Shown piece by piece: positions 54,047 to 64,000 of a DNA stretch of 64,000 nt. Source of the DNA: Dipteris shenzhenensis (taxonomy: Eukaryota; Polypodiophyta; Polypodiopsida; Gleicheniales); assembly GCA_047967505.1 (NCBI GenBank), contig CM106540.1; one strand, written 5' to 3'. A program made the position numbers and the translations under genes. The stretch's first letter is position 1. Every line of letters begins with the position of its first letter. The notes under the pieces were generated by a model. That model ran no database searches and was not told the origin of the DNA. It was given only the letters and a program-made list of their open reading frames with translations.

Positions 54047-54458
54047 CTAGAACCTACCCAATCTTGGAATTGACTGCCTGCTTCTTATCCACATGAGTTG
54101 CCACTTGTAAAGCCTCTACATGAATCTGCTCCTTCAAGATTCGTGCCCATGGCATCGTCCTCTCTTCAACGACATCCATCATCCCTTGAGTTTGAGGAGT
54201 GATGGTATACGTTTTGGCCTACAAGAACAGTGACTTAAGAATCCAGCGATACAAGTCCCTCATCTGAGCATCCAAACATCCACTCAGCTTGTATTCACCC
54301 TTGGTAGGAGCTCCAAACCCTGCCTCCATCACCACCGGTTTACACGTTGGTTGCCTGATCATCGCTCCATCCATAGGCATAAAGAGGTGTTGATGAATCA
54401 ATTGCACAGTTAGCTCCCGATGCTCATCTAAAAACTCCACAATAGTTCCTACTGCCAA

Positions 54459-55059
54459 CTATTAGCAAAGTGCTGATGCTGACGGATGAACAACCACCCT
54501 TTGCCAATCGATATTACTAAAACTAAGAAGCCATAGTTGCTGAAGATGAGCATCAATCAACTGGGAATCTATATACACCAATAGAAGAAGAGGGAGAAAT
54601 TGAGCATGAGCCATCCCCATGGTGAGGCGAAGGAGAAGAAATGAGTTAACATCGAGAAGTGTGCCTCATCCTGAGGGCTTACCAACAAATGTGCATGATC
54701 AAAAACTATAGGTTGATCTACGCTAGCATGTGGAACATTTGCAATTGCTCAAGACCAATGAGGCTTGAGTCAACATCATACATTGGTACATACACTGTGA
54801 CAATGAATGGTCAAAGAAGGTTCTCTTTCCACTCACAGATCTCGTCCAGATTCATGACTCGTGTATCATCAACTGTGTGATGTAAATAACTCCATGATGG
54901 AGACAGTCTGGTGCTCTGTGAAAGAGGCCTACTTGTGTACCAATGAGAGTGCCTACCCATGAGAACATTGTGTGAAAGTGCCAGTGTGGGGCTTATGCAA
55001 AATGGTCAAAACCAAGTCATAGTGGAAGAATTGTTGTCTGCCAATGATCAAGCCTGTAG
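54459..55059. other. No gene supported
   Basis: Leader-like stretch on the 5' side of the minus-strand pseudo-ORF. A 73-codon plus-strand ORF (54659-54880) has no recognised motif. No convincing primer site found. Confidence 0.35.
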
Positions 55060-55911
55060 TGAAATAATGATAATTGTGGGTCGGGAGTAGCCAAGAGGCT
55101 ATGCAAAAATAATGCAATCATCTTAAATCCAAGGAGGATAGCTCTGCCAAGTGTCACATTGATTGATGAATTACCAAATTCCAAGTTTATTGAATTGGTG
55201 TCAAATGTGTGAAAATGTACACCGATGATAGATCTAATGGTATTGACATTGGTGGCAACTAATTGGGTAATGTGGCAATGGCTGACTTGGCTTGGTGGAG
55301 TTGGATCTCCTCTATGGTGGTGCTAGTCTATAGCTAGACTACATCATCGAAGCACAAAAGGCAGCAAATGAATTTTATCTTGATCGATTTAAGTGTTGGG
55401 TACGGTGCAAAGGATCAGGAGGTGGTTTCGATGATGAGGTTTCAATGATGCTGACCTATGGAAATGTCAAATAGCAAATCTAAGGTGCTTAGCATGTAGA
55501 CCACAATATGGCAATCATTTTTTCTTTTTGGATCATTGCGAAATTCCCCCTGGATCAAAAGTTATGGCTCCTAGAAGCATGGTCAATTTTTGATCCCAAG
55601 AGGGTGATCAAAATGATGATGTGGATACAACGATGTGGCAGTGTGACATGGCAATGGTGGTCACATGCTACTTACAAGGTTGTCTTTGTGTGGAAGTGTG
55701 CTTTTGGCACATGGGTGCACATGGGAGATGCCAAGGTGTGCCTATGGTGAGGGTGTGTGCCTAGTTAGCACTGTGCCACATGGCAATGCTGACTGGGCAT
55801 TGCCAATGAATAACTTGGACAGTGATTGGGCACTGCTAGTGCTAATGTGGCACTGCCAACATGGTAGTCCACTTGGCAGTCCAAGTGGTATGCTGACGTG
55901 TTAGCAGCAAC
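55060..55911 (-). repeat. LTR-like repeat N, diverged third copy
   Basis: GTCGGGAGTAGCCAAGAGGC (about 55078) matches the reverse complement near 60610, and the CCCCCTGGATCAAAAGTTATGGCTC region (about 55545) with its GATGATGTGG words matches 49560-49640. Clearly more diverged than the 49.3/60.3 pair. Confidence 0.4.
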
Positions 55912-56715
55912 GAGGCTAGCATAGGGAGAAGGAAAGGATCAACAGAGGCCATAATCTCAGCAAGGTGGTCTGCACCAAGACAAGAGCGATACATTGTTGA
56001 AAGAAGATCTTGCAGCTCAACATTACATAATTTGATATATATATATATAGGATTTTGAAGGGGATGATTGGGTTGGATGGGTAGGTTCTGGGGAAACATT
56101 ACACCTCCTCCATAGACATCTCTACAAGTAGCTCAAAATACTCTACAAATTATTATTATACACAAAGGCCTATAACTTCTAGCAGAGACATCATATCAAA
56201 TATCTAAACACATATAGTGATGGGCCTTGAAATGGGCTTCCCTTTGATATATGTCTCGTAAGAAACAAAGAAGCGGTTGAAAAGTTATGGGCATTTTACT
56301 AAAAGGGGGTAAAAACTATTTAGAAAAGAAATAGTCACACATAGAGAGTGATAGATATTTGGTCTACCATCGGATACAGAAATTGAAAACACATAATTAT
56401 GCTCCTTGAAGAGAGATTTGCTTTGATATAAGTTTTGTCAAAATCGGAGCATTGAGTAAACGTTCTGAGAAAAATACTGACAGGGGGTCAAACAGTCATG
56501 AAAAACACCTACTCATTCTACTGATGCTGACTTCAGAGAATACTCCCTCCATGATCAGACTTCATCAACGATCCGAATCCCATAGAGGCTACCTAGAAGA
56601 GAGGAAAGAATGCCCTTTGTGGCTCAAGAAACGGGTGGACCATGTGTGCGCAATGAGTGGCCAAATAGACAACACTTTTGAGGACTTTGGAAGAGAGAGC
56701 AATGGAAGGGTCTAG
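55912..56715. repeat. Direct repeat Q, copy 1
   Basis: CTAGCATAGGGAGAAGGAAAGG and the following 800 bases recur at 57024-57835, offset about 1112 bases, with frequent substitutions. Includes a short (TA)n at about 56034. The 309 bases between the copies (56716-57023) hold no gene. Confidence 0.85.
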
Positions 56716-57023
56716 CCCTTAGTTTATGATCTAAGGGTTTTTCTTTAGGGGAAACTTCTCCTTGATTATTAATTACATGCAATTATGTGAATTATCAAAT
56801 ATTTTCCATTTCTCTTAAGTCTATCCATTGGTAGTGTGACATTAATTTGGGCGTAATAAACCTCACGCACCTCTTCACTTCCTATTGCTTTTGAACTAAG
56901 TGACAGAGATCTTTATCACTGGGAAAAGGAAATAAAACAAATCTTTCATGCCAAGAGACCACACCATACTTTCCTCCCTTAGATGAGAATGAATATGGTA
57001 ACATCCCAAGTGATGTTGTATTC

Positions 57024-57835
57024 TAGCATAGGGAGAAGGAAAGGATCAAGGCACCCATAATCTCAGCAAGCCGGTCTGCGCCAAAGAGAAGAGTGATACG
57101 TTGTTGAAAGAAGATCTTGTGGCTCAACATTACATGAATTGATATATATCAAGGATTTTGAAGGGGATGATTGAGTTGGATGGGTAGGTTTTGGGGAAAC
57201 ATTGCACCTCCTTCATAGACACCTCTACAAGTAGCTTAAAACACTCTACAAATTATTATCAGACAAAGAGGCCTATAACTTCTAGCAGAGACATGATATC
57301 AAATATTTAAACACATTTAGTGATGCACCTTGAAATGGGATTTGCTTTGATATACGTTTCATAAGAAACAAAGAAGCGGTTGAAAAGTTATGGCCATTTC
57401 ACTGAAAGGGCATAAAAACTATCTAGAAAAGAAATAGTCACACATAGAGAGTCATAGATTTTTGGTCAGCCATTTGATAGAGAAATCAAAAACATATAAT
57501 TATGATCCTTTAAGAGAGATTTACATTGATATAAGTTTCGTCAAAATCATAGCATCAAGTAAAACGTTATGAGCAAAATACTGATAGGGGTCAAACAGTC
57601 ATGAGAAACACCTACTCCTTCTACTGATGCCGATTTGGAGAATACTCCCTCCATGATCAGACTTCATCAACGATCTAAAGCCTATAGAGGTCACCTAGGA
57701 GAGAGGAAATAATTCCCTTTGTGGCTCGAGAAACAAGTGGACCTTGTGTGTGCAATGAGCGGCCGAATAGACAACACTTTTGAGCACTTTAGAAGAGAGT
57801 GCAATGGAAAATGGGGAGAGACACTCGAGAGAGAA
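57024..57835. repeat. Direct repeat Q, copy 2
   Basis: Partner of 55912-56715. No LTR ends, primer site or coding domain seen, so the nature of the repeat is open. Confidence 0.85.
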
Positions 57836-59599
57836 CCTCAAGTGACCTTCATTACCAATAGAGTGAGACTCCACTCAAATGCAACTTAAAATACAACAAA
57901 CACAAGGGAGAAGAAGAGGTTTCACACATACAAGAGGGAGCGGGAGCTCCAAGACTACTCATAGAAAGAGAATTGAACTAGAGAGATATGGACTTAAGAG
58001 TCTACATAAGAGGATATCTACAAGAGGGAGAAAGAAGGCTCATGGAAGAGGCTTGAAGAGACTAGAGCTACAGTAGCAGGAGTCTCAATGGTGGAAGAGA
58101 GATATTGAACAAGGGAGAGGAGGGCTTTTTTTAATAGAGATTTTGTTACCCTCCTTCACCCATTTACAATTGCTGCCTGTAGATTCTTTTCCCCATCAAT
58201 CACATAAACTCGTATGTCACCATCCATGTCCTTTTTGGCTACTCTTTCCATTTGTCCTATCAAAATATTCTCAAGACTCCTAAAATATTGAGAAAGTCAA
58301 GAGTCTCTCCACATGGAGCCCATAGGGACCCTCTCTTTTCCATATGTCCACACCGTCCTTTTTCCACATAGGAATTCTAGAAGGATTCCTCTTGACTCCA
58401 CATTCTTCCACATGCCTTCCACACACACTTGGCATATGATCTCTCTTATATTATTGGAACATATGGTCATGAGACCCACCTTTTTATATGACTCTCTTCC
58501 TATTTTCTAAAAACCCCATAATATCCCATACACAAATAACTCTCACCCATACCAAGGTATTTATCATTCATACACATGGTATTTACAATAATCCATTCCA
58601 CTCATTCTCTCAATCCGATACAATATCTTAGAAAATAGAAATAAGTGAGAGCCGCTAGGATATCACTTGATCCTCAAACTCTTATCAAACATAGAGAAAA
58701 CAATACCGATTTTCAGCTCAAGGGACACCGCCTTATCGGCATCATACTTGTCCAAGGGTGATTGCGTGGACTGCAAGTGAAGGTATTCCTCTTTGAGGGA
58801 GGAGCCCGTTGTGAAGGTCTCCCCTAGTAAAGCCTTCAAACTCCTCACTTTCCATTGCAAGCTTCTCGGTGTCTTGGGCCAGGACGTTTGCACATAGCCA
58901 TGGGCAAAAATCCATGCAATAGGCTCCTTGCATAGCCAATGACCTCCCAAGGCCTTCTACATAGTGTTGGCTGACCAGCTACAGCCTCCACAGATGACCT
59001 GCTTCAAACAAGATTTTGCAACGGCGAGCAACTGCCTCCATTGACAGCAATAGCCAAGCCCAAGCTTTAACAGATGCTACGACTGCAACAAGCCCCCCAT
59101 AGCGTGCACCAATGACCTACCTCTCCAATGACTGTCAATGAGCCAACAGTGCCCTGAGTCTCCATAGCTCTCAGTCCTATCCACAACACCTTCAACAGAT
59201 GCACCCAGTAAGCTTGCACGAAAGCTCTTGTGCAACCAAAGCTCCTCTGCCAAATTGTCTCGCAGCAGTCACAAGCGATGACCTTCAACCAACCATAGGC
59301 TCCAAAGGACAGCTACAGCAACCTCCACGGGTGAGTTGCACCCTTGCTTAAACCTCTCCACTGCAATAGCGTTCACGCTCCTAGCAACCCGATGAACAAT
59401 GCGACTCCTATCAGCATCTCCCACAGAATCTCCAAAGATTTTTGAAGCATCTTCTTAAGATTTTGGCTACCCCGAGCTGACCCGTGGCAGATTAGATTTG
59501 ACCTTAGTTGAGTGGTACAGTCAATTTGACCCTAGGTCAACCAAGGATAAGGTTGGTTAAGTCAGTTTAACCCTGATAAATTTAACCTCGAGTCAAGCT
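57836..59599. other. No recognised gene; purine-rich then mixed sequence
   Basis: 57836-58130 is GA-rich. 58660-58950 (minus) reads YDADKAVSLELKIGIVFS and similar but belongs to no family I know. The rest shows only short, overlapping ORFs on both strands. Confidence 0.35.
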
Positions 59600-60337
59600 A
59601 ACCCCGATTGGGTCACTACAATGAAGTATGGTCTATTTGCTACCACGTGGCATCCTATCTGCCACCTCAGAAGACCTTATCTGCCATGTCACACACCTTC
59701 AGCAACTGACACGTGGAAGATAAGCCACCTCATCATTCAACACTTGACCGGTCAACAATTGACCAATCAAAGCTGAGTCATCATATGCCACATCACCAAC
59801 CTGCCACCTCATTAGTCTAGTCAGCAGTCCAATCAGCAGCTACCCATCACTCTGACCCTTTGCAAGCACACATAGTACTCCACAGGCACTTCATGTGAAC
59901 ACATGTGCCACCTCACATAGTGCTCCACAGGCACTATCCCTTCATAGGCACAATTCTTCATTTTGGTATGTGACTCACGGTGCCACATCATCACTGTGCA
60001 TTTTCACCCGTTTTGTCCCTCCACCTAGATCAAGCCGTATCTCTTGATCTAGGAGGAATTTGAGGGTGCTACAAAAAGGTGAAACGATCAATTTTTTGTG
60101 CTCTACGTGCTCATCACATCTTGCGCACATTTTGGTGCAAGTATCACTCACTTTTAAGCATCTCCGACAAATCCACTTCCTACATGCACATTAGCCTCTA
60201 CATCAACGCATCTAACCCAGCACATAAAAAGAACCAAAGAAAAGAAATTATTTGTTGTTCTTTCATCAATCGATGGTTGGTATGGATCTAGATCAGAGTA
60301 GACTAGATTGTCAAAGAGGGGATGCTTTGAATTTCCC
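59600..60337 (+). repeat. LTR-like repeat N, arm 2
   Basis: Reverse complement of 49291-50200 (see there), ending at GAGGGGATGCTTTGA. It lies about 440 bases before the gag start of copia E, so it could be part of its 5' LTR, but no clear LTR end or primer site joins them. Confidence 0.6.
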
Positions 60338-60775
60338 CAAGTTGCCAATCTAGCCATGCCCAAAATTTTTGATTAGTTCCTACTTGGAGTCAGTCCCTAT
60401 GCTCACATACGGTTTCACATCATCACTTTACCTAAAATCTGACGTTCATCAGTTCAATGACTAGACTTCAAAGTGTTCAGAGACATTGCTGATTTTTCAA
60501 TGGGCAGATAGCACATGATTTGATTTCACACACACATGCTATCATTGTAAAGCCTATTCGTCTATTTCACAACATTGTGCACTTTATTTCAGCCTTGTAA
60601 AGCCTCTTGGCTATTCCCGACATCATTTGCCACAAGCCTTGTAATTTAGATCGGATTATATATATTGCAGTTCTACCTTCACCAACAGTTCAGATTTCGC
60701 TTGCCACCACAATCGGTGTTTTGCAGTTGATTCAAATGGTGATTTTCATGACACTTTGAGTACATTTCTTGCACC
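60338..60775 (+). other. Upstream region of copia E
   Basis: Contains GGATTATATATATTGC near 60654, a TATA-like motif, and no recognisable Met or Asp primer site. Possibly the end of the LTR plus leader. Confidence 0.35.
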
Positions 60776-61960
60776 ATGTCTACGACTATAGCAACCTCAA
60801 TCTGGAGGCATCTGTTAAGCTAGACAACTCCAATTACAGCACATGGTAATACCGAATGGAGACCATTCTTGTACTTTAGGACAAATGGGAGTATGTTGAT
60901 GGATCTACACCTAGACCATTGGATGATCCAGCCAGCAGTAGCTCTACTCCACCTGTTGTCACAGCACCAGCAGGGGGATCTATAGCAGGATCTCTAGCTA
61001 CACAAACAATTTTCGCACATGTAGCAAATCTTGCCATTTCCTGAGCACAGACTGAATGGGATAAGAAAGACAAGTATGCATATCATCTGATCAAGCAGAA
61101 TTTGCAAGATGTCATGCTAGGATAGCTCAACACCGTCAAGACATCAAAAGAAGCATGGGATATGTTCGCAGCTCTCTACGAGTCTAAGAACACTTCCAAG
61201 ATTCTCACACTGAGAAACAAAATCAACTAGAGTTTTTGCAACAGCAGCGAAACCGATCATGCTTACGTACTGAGGATTAAAGACTACAACAATCAACTTG
61301 CAATAGCGAGAGACCATGAATCCAGTAGAAATGGTTCAAGTCATCCTAAATGGACTAGAAGAGGGATACGAGAATCTAGTCCATAGTATTGCCATCCAAT
61401 GGCAAATTGAGACACTAGAAGAACTCCAGTCAATATTACTTGGTGAAGAACTCAGGACGCAAGCCATTCATGCACACAAAGGTCATTCTAATGATCAGGC
61501 ATTCACAGCTTCAGACAGAAGCAAAGGCAGAGGCAGAGGTAGAGGTATAGGTAGATCATTCCAAAGAAGTGGTAATCATCAGCAATAAAGTCATCAACAA
61601 AGCTAGCATTAGCATCAGCATCATTCTCAGCAACATCAGAATCAACAAAGAGGAAATCATTCAAACCGAGGAAGATTTCAAGGACAAGGGAATGCATCCA
61701 CCAACGTGTCAAACATTCAGTGCAACGACTGTCATAAGTTTGGACACTATGAAAGAGATTGCTGCAAGAAGCAGTATGACCAAGGCGTCAATCTAGTAGT
61801 AATCGAGGGAATTTCCACGGAAGAGGAAATCATCGTGGTGGACATTCTAGTCACAGTCATTTTGCAAATGAACATGGGAATATGTTTCTTGCAAACGAGG
61901 AAATGCAGAAGATTGATACAGTGTACCTAGACATTGATTGCAAACCAAAAGAGGATTTCA
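60776..61960 (+). pseudogene. Copia E gag, broken
   Basis: Start at ATG 60776 with an early frameshift, then VKLDNSNYSTW and METILVL-DKWEYVDG; stops at several TAG/TAA/TGA. Later VKTSKEAWDMFAALYESKN, then in another frame from 61316 NPVEMVQVILNGLEEGYENL, an RGRGRGRGIGR box, and the zinc knuckle CNDCHKFGHYERDC (61718). Typical copia gag order. Confidence 0.8.
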
Positions 61961-63150
61961 TCTATCAAGTCAACCAAGTAGATCAAGATCCTTGGTACAT
62001 CGATAGCGGTGCATCATCTCACATGACAAATCATCAAGAATAGTTCACAGAGATGAAACCATTAGAAGGACAAAAGAATGTCATCTACACATCAGATAAT
62101 ACATCGAATCCAGTTGAAGAGACAGGCATTATCCCTATGAACAATCTCACTAGTACGAAAGGATTGGTGAAAGATGTACTCTACGTTCTGAAGCTCATCA
62201 AGAACCTTTTGTCATTATGTCAAATGATGGAATACAACTACCGAGTCATCTTCAACCGAGATGAATGCACTATCAAAGATAAATCCAGAAGATTTCGGCT
62301 AGTAGGAAAAGGTGTCAAGGAAGGATGCTTGTACAGAATGCTAGCTACAGTCTCAGATATGCATGCCATGTTAACTCAACCACAACAGATGCCACTATCT
62401 GCAAAATGGCACAAGAGATATGGTCATGTTAATTTCACGAGCTTGCTAGATCTTAGGAATTAGAATATGGAATCAGGATTCCTAAGCTACAGTTTCTTGG
62501 AAAAGTTTGCGGAGCATGCTACTTCGGCAAACAAAAGCGAACCATGGCAGAAGCACCTCTCGAGCACAAGCATTCTTGATTTGATACATACAGATGTATG
62601 GGGTTATGCCTAGACCCGCAGCATCAATGGTTCACTTTACTACTTGACTTTCATCGATGACTACAGCAAATATCGTTGGGTCTACTTTCGAAAAGAGAAA
62701 TCTGAAGTGTTTTCCAAATTTCAAGAATTCAAAGCCATGGTAGAAAACCAGACAGGCAAAAAGATCAAAGTCATAAGATAAGATAGAGGAGGTGAATACG
62801 TATCACGGCATTCGAAGACAATTCACTTGTGCAGATACTCCTTAGCAGAATGCAAACTACTTGCTTAATTGACTTCCTACCAAATTGATACAGGGTATGA
62901 CACCTTATGAAGCATTCACTAGACATAAGCCATGCATTGGGCGTCTCCGCATATTTGGTTGCATAGCATATGCCCACATACATGATGATATCGCAAGAAA
63001 TTGGACACGAAGTCATGCAAATGCATCATGGTTGGATAAGTGAAGAAAGCAAAGCATACAAGTTGTATGATCCAATCAACCACAAGGTCATTATCTCCAG
63101 AGATGTAATCTTTGATGAGAAATCAACCTCAAATGCATAGGAGATAGATG
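61961..63150 (+). pseudogene. Copia E protease and integrase, integrase internally deleted
   Basis: Protease WYIDSGASSHMTN (near 61995) keeps its Asp. Then LVKDVLYVLKLIKNLLSL, GAG-pre-integrase WHKRYGHVNFTSLL (62405), integrase LDLIHTDVWG (62576), YLTFIDDYSKYRWVYF and VIR-DRGGEY (62775, with a stop in the motif). The stretch with the third catalytic residue (the NGxxERKN region) is missing near 62820-62850, and the frame is broken afterwards (FGCIAYAHIHDD near 62955). Confidence 0.8.
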
Positions 63151-63319
63151 CACCGATTACTCAATCATCTACAAAAAAGGTTGATGAAGAAGAGCAAGAA
63201 TTGCCATAAAAACCCCAAGCAGAGCCACAGTAGCTCAGACGGGCTACTATGGAAAGCAGACCTCTAGCTAGATTCACATATGCTCAAAAAGGAAAGCAAT
63301 TCGGTTTGAAACCACCAAC

Positions 63320-64000
63320 TATGCTCTTATGACTACCATGCTGCCTACAGAAGTGCCAATGTACTTCAAAGATGCAGTAGACAAGCCAAAATGGCAAACT
63401 CATTTGAATGAAGAAATGGATGCTTTGTATAAGAATAATACTTGGGAATTATGTGAACTTCCACTAAGAAAGAAGGCCATAGAAAACAAATGGGTATACA
63501 GAGTGAAGTATAATCCAAATGGAAGTATTCAAAGATACAAAGCTAGACTAGTTGCAAAAGGATTTGCACAGCAATATGGTCAAGATTATGATGAGACTTA
63601 TGCTCCAGTAGCAAAGATGGATTCCATACGGTTCTTGATATCACTAGCGATACTCAGCAGATGGAATGTGTACCAACTCGATGTCAAGAATGCATTTCTC
63701 AATGGTTATCTAGACAAGGAAGTCTACATGCAACAACCAACAGGCTATGTTGAACCAGGAAAGGAGAATAAAGTTTGCCATCTCAAGAAAAGTCTCTACG
63801 GCTTAAAGCAAGCACCCAAAAGTTGGTACAATAGAATCAACAAGTATTTTACTGATCTGGGATACATGAAGTCCAATGTAGATCATACTCTCTACTACAA
63901 AGTTCACGGGGAAGACATTACTATTGCACTTTTGTATGTAGATGATCTAATTGTGACAGGAAGCAAGGATAACTTCATCAAAAAGCTAAAACAACACTTA
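63320..64000 (+). CDS. Copia E reverse transcriptase, open to the window edge
   Basis: Partial at the 3' side. From at least 63320 the frame is open for 227 codons: [95 protein letters not shown] and the catalytic LLYVDDLIVTG (about 63931). All motifs expected up to this point are intact, in contrast to the broken gag and integrase of the same element. Start given is simply the start of the clean frame; the first ATG is 63329, but the natural protein would be cut from a polyprotein. Confidence 0.85.

Larger units (their letters stand above)
51087..54458 (-). pseudogene. Gag-like or coiled-coil pseudo-ORF of an unknown retroelement
   Basis: On the minus strand: RELTVQLIHQHLFMPMDG and YKLSGCLDAQMRDLYRWIL (54219-54458), a linker ending VDKKQAVNSKIG, then twice the unit with GDGDSSVYYS-DPRQYSGGG, FTDYYNIMAVADAMRVS, SLEAEVT, QLDDRMTVLEAKVQVAKAHL and MGSLLEALQGDV-EWDRQV, and finally a Ser/Gly-rich linker, QIEENWKAKYEELAEGIMEV and a Cys motif RRCPKCRDAFG near 51120. 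Stops in the main frame are nearly all TAG or TGA at CAG, CGA or TGG-like places. Helical and coiled-coil in character; no enzyme motif. LTR-like copies N lie on both sides (49291-50200, 55060-55911), so it may be the body of one minus-strand non-autonomous element. Confidence 0.45.
60776..64000 (+). mobile_element. Copia E: Ty1/copia element of another family, runs off the window
   Basis: Order gag, protease, integrase, reverse transcriptase, with the remainder beyond 64000. Distinct from copia A-D in every domain. Gag to integrase are decayed, reverse transcriptase is open. Confidence 0.9.

Overview
The window is a repeat-packed piece of a land-plant nuclear genome. Evidence: Ty1/copia and Ty3/gypsy LTR retrotransposons primed from initiator-Met and Asp tRNA-type binding sites, an L1-type LINE, plant telomere-like CCCTAAA motifs, and decay dominated by C-to-T changes in CG and CAG contexts, as expected from plant cytosine methylation. 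No host housekeeping gene, tRNA or rRNA gene was recognised. The LINE and the density of nested LTR elements remind me of large fern or gymnosperm genomes, but I cannot fix the species.

Layout. 1-2450: a gutted minus-strand copia remnant and a plus-strand LTR with a Met primer site. 2451-7303: copia A (minus strand, 3' end lost). 7304-10158: fragments of other copia gag genes. 10108-13572: a degenerate higher-order tandem array with a period of about 1.0-1.1 kb. 13573-31375: three related non-autonomous LTR elements (E1, E2, E3) of a family I do not recognise; their LTRs are called L1, L2, M and L3. They have TATA boxes, long pyrimidine tracts, an Asp-type primer site and a long decayed ORF of unknown function. 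Copia C (28605-30232) sits inside L3. 31376-about 40690: a gypsy element G reduced to LTRs and integrase; its 3' LTR is split by the best preserved element, copia B (34753-40320, 5-bp target duplication CTAAG). 41900-43885: a 5'-truncated LINE (minus strand). 44878-45713: gypsy reverse transcriptase cut by copia D (45714-47533). 47650-48094: a MITE with perfect 13-bp inverted repeats and an 8-bp target duplication. 49291-60337: LTR-like repeats in both orientations around a minus-strand gag-like pseudo-ORF that carries a recent in-frame 1.05-kb tandem duplication. 60776-64000: copia E, running off the window edge with an open reverse transcriptase.

Copia A, B, C and D are one family: about 350-bp LTRs starting TGTTGAGATATC and ending TTCACA. 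B is a single reading frame of about 1,450 codons broken by only four stops, each explained by one C-to-T change. C is a two-LTR deletion derivative with an in-frame gag to RNase H fusion. The nesting gives a relative order: E3 first, then G and copia C into its LTR, then copia B into G.

The strongest candidate for something undescribed is the E1-E3 family: a conserved unknown protein in three diverged copies, a GNRA-loop hairpin kept in three LTRs, unrelated minisatellites occupying the same place in U3, and a clean 177-bp in-place inversion next to the primer binding site in one LTR.
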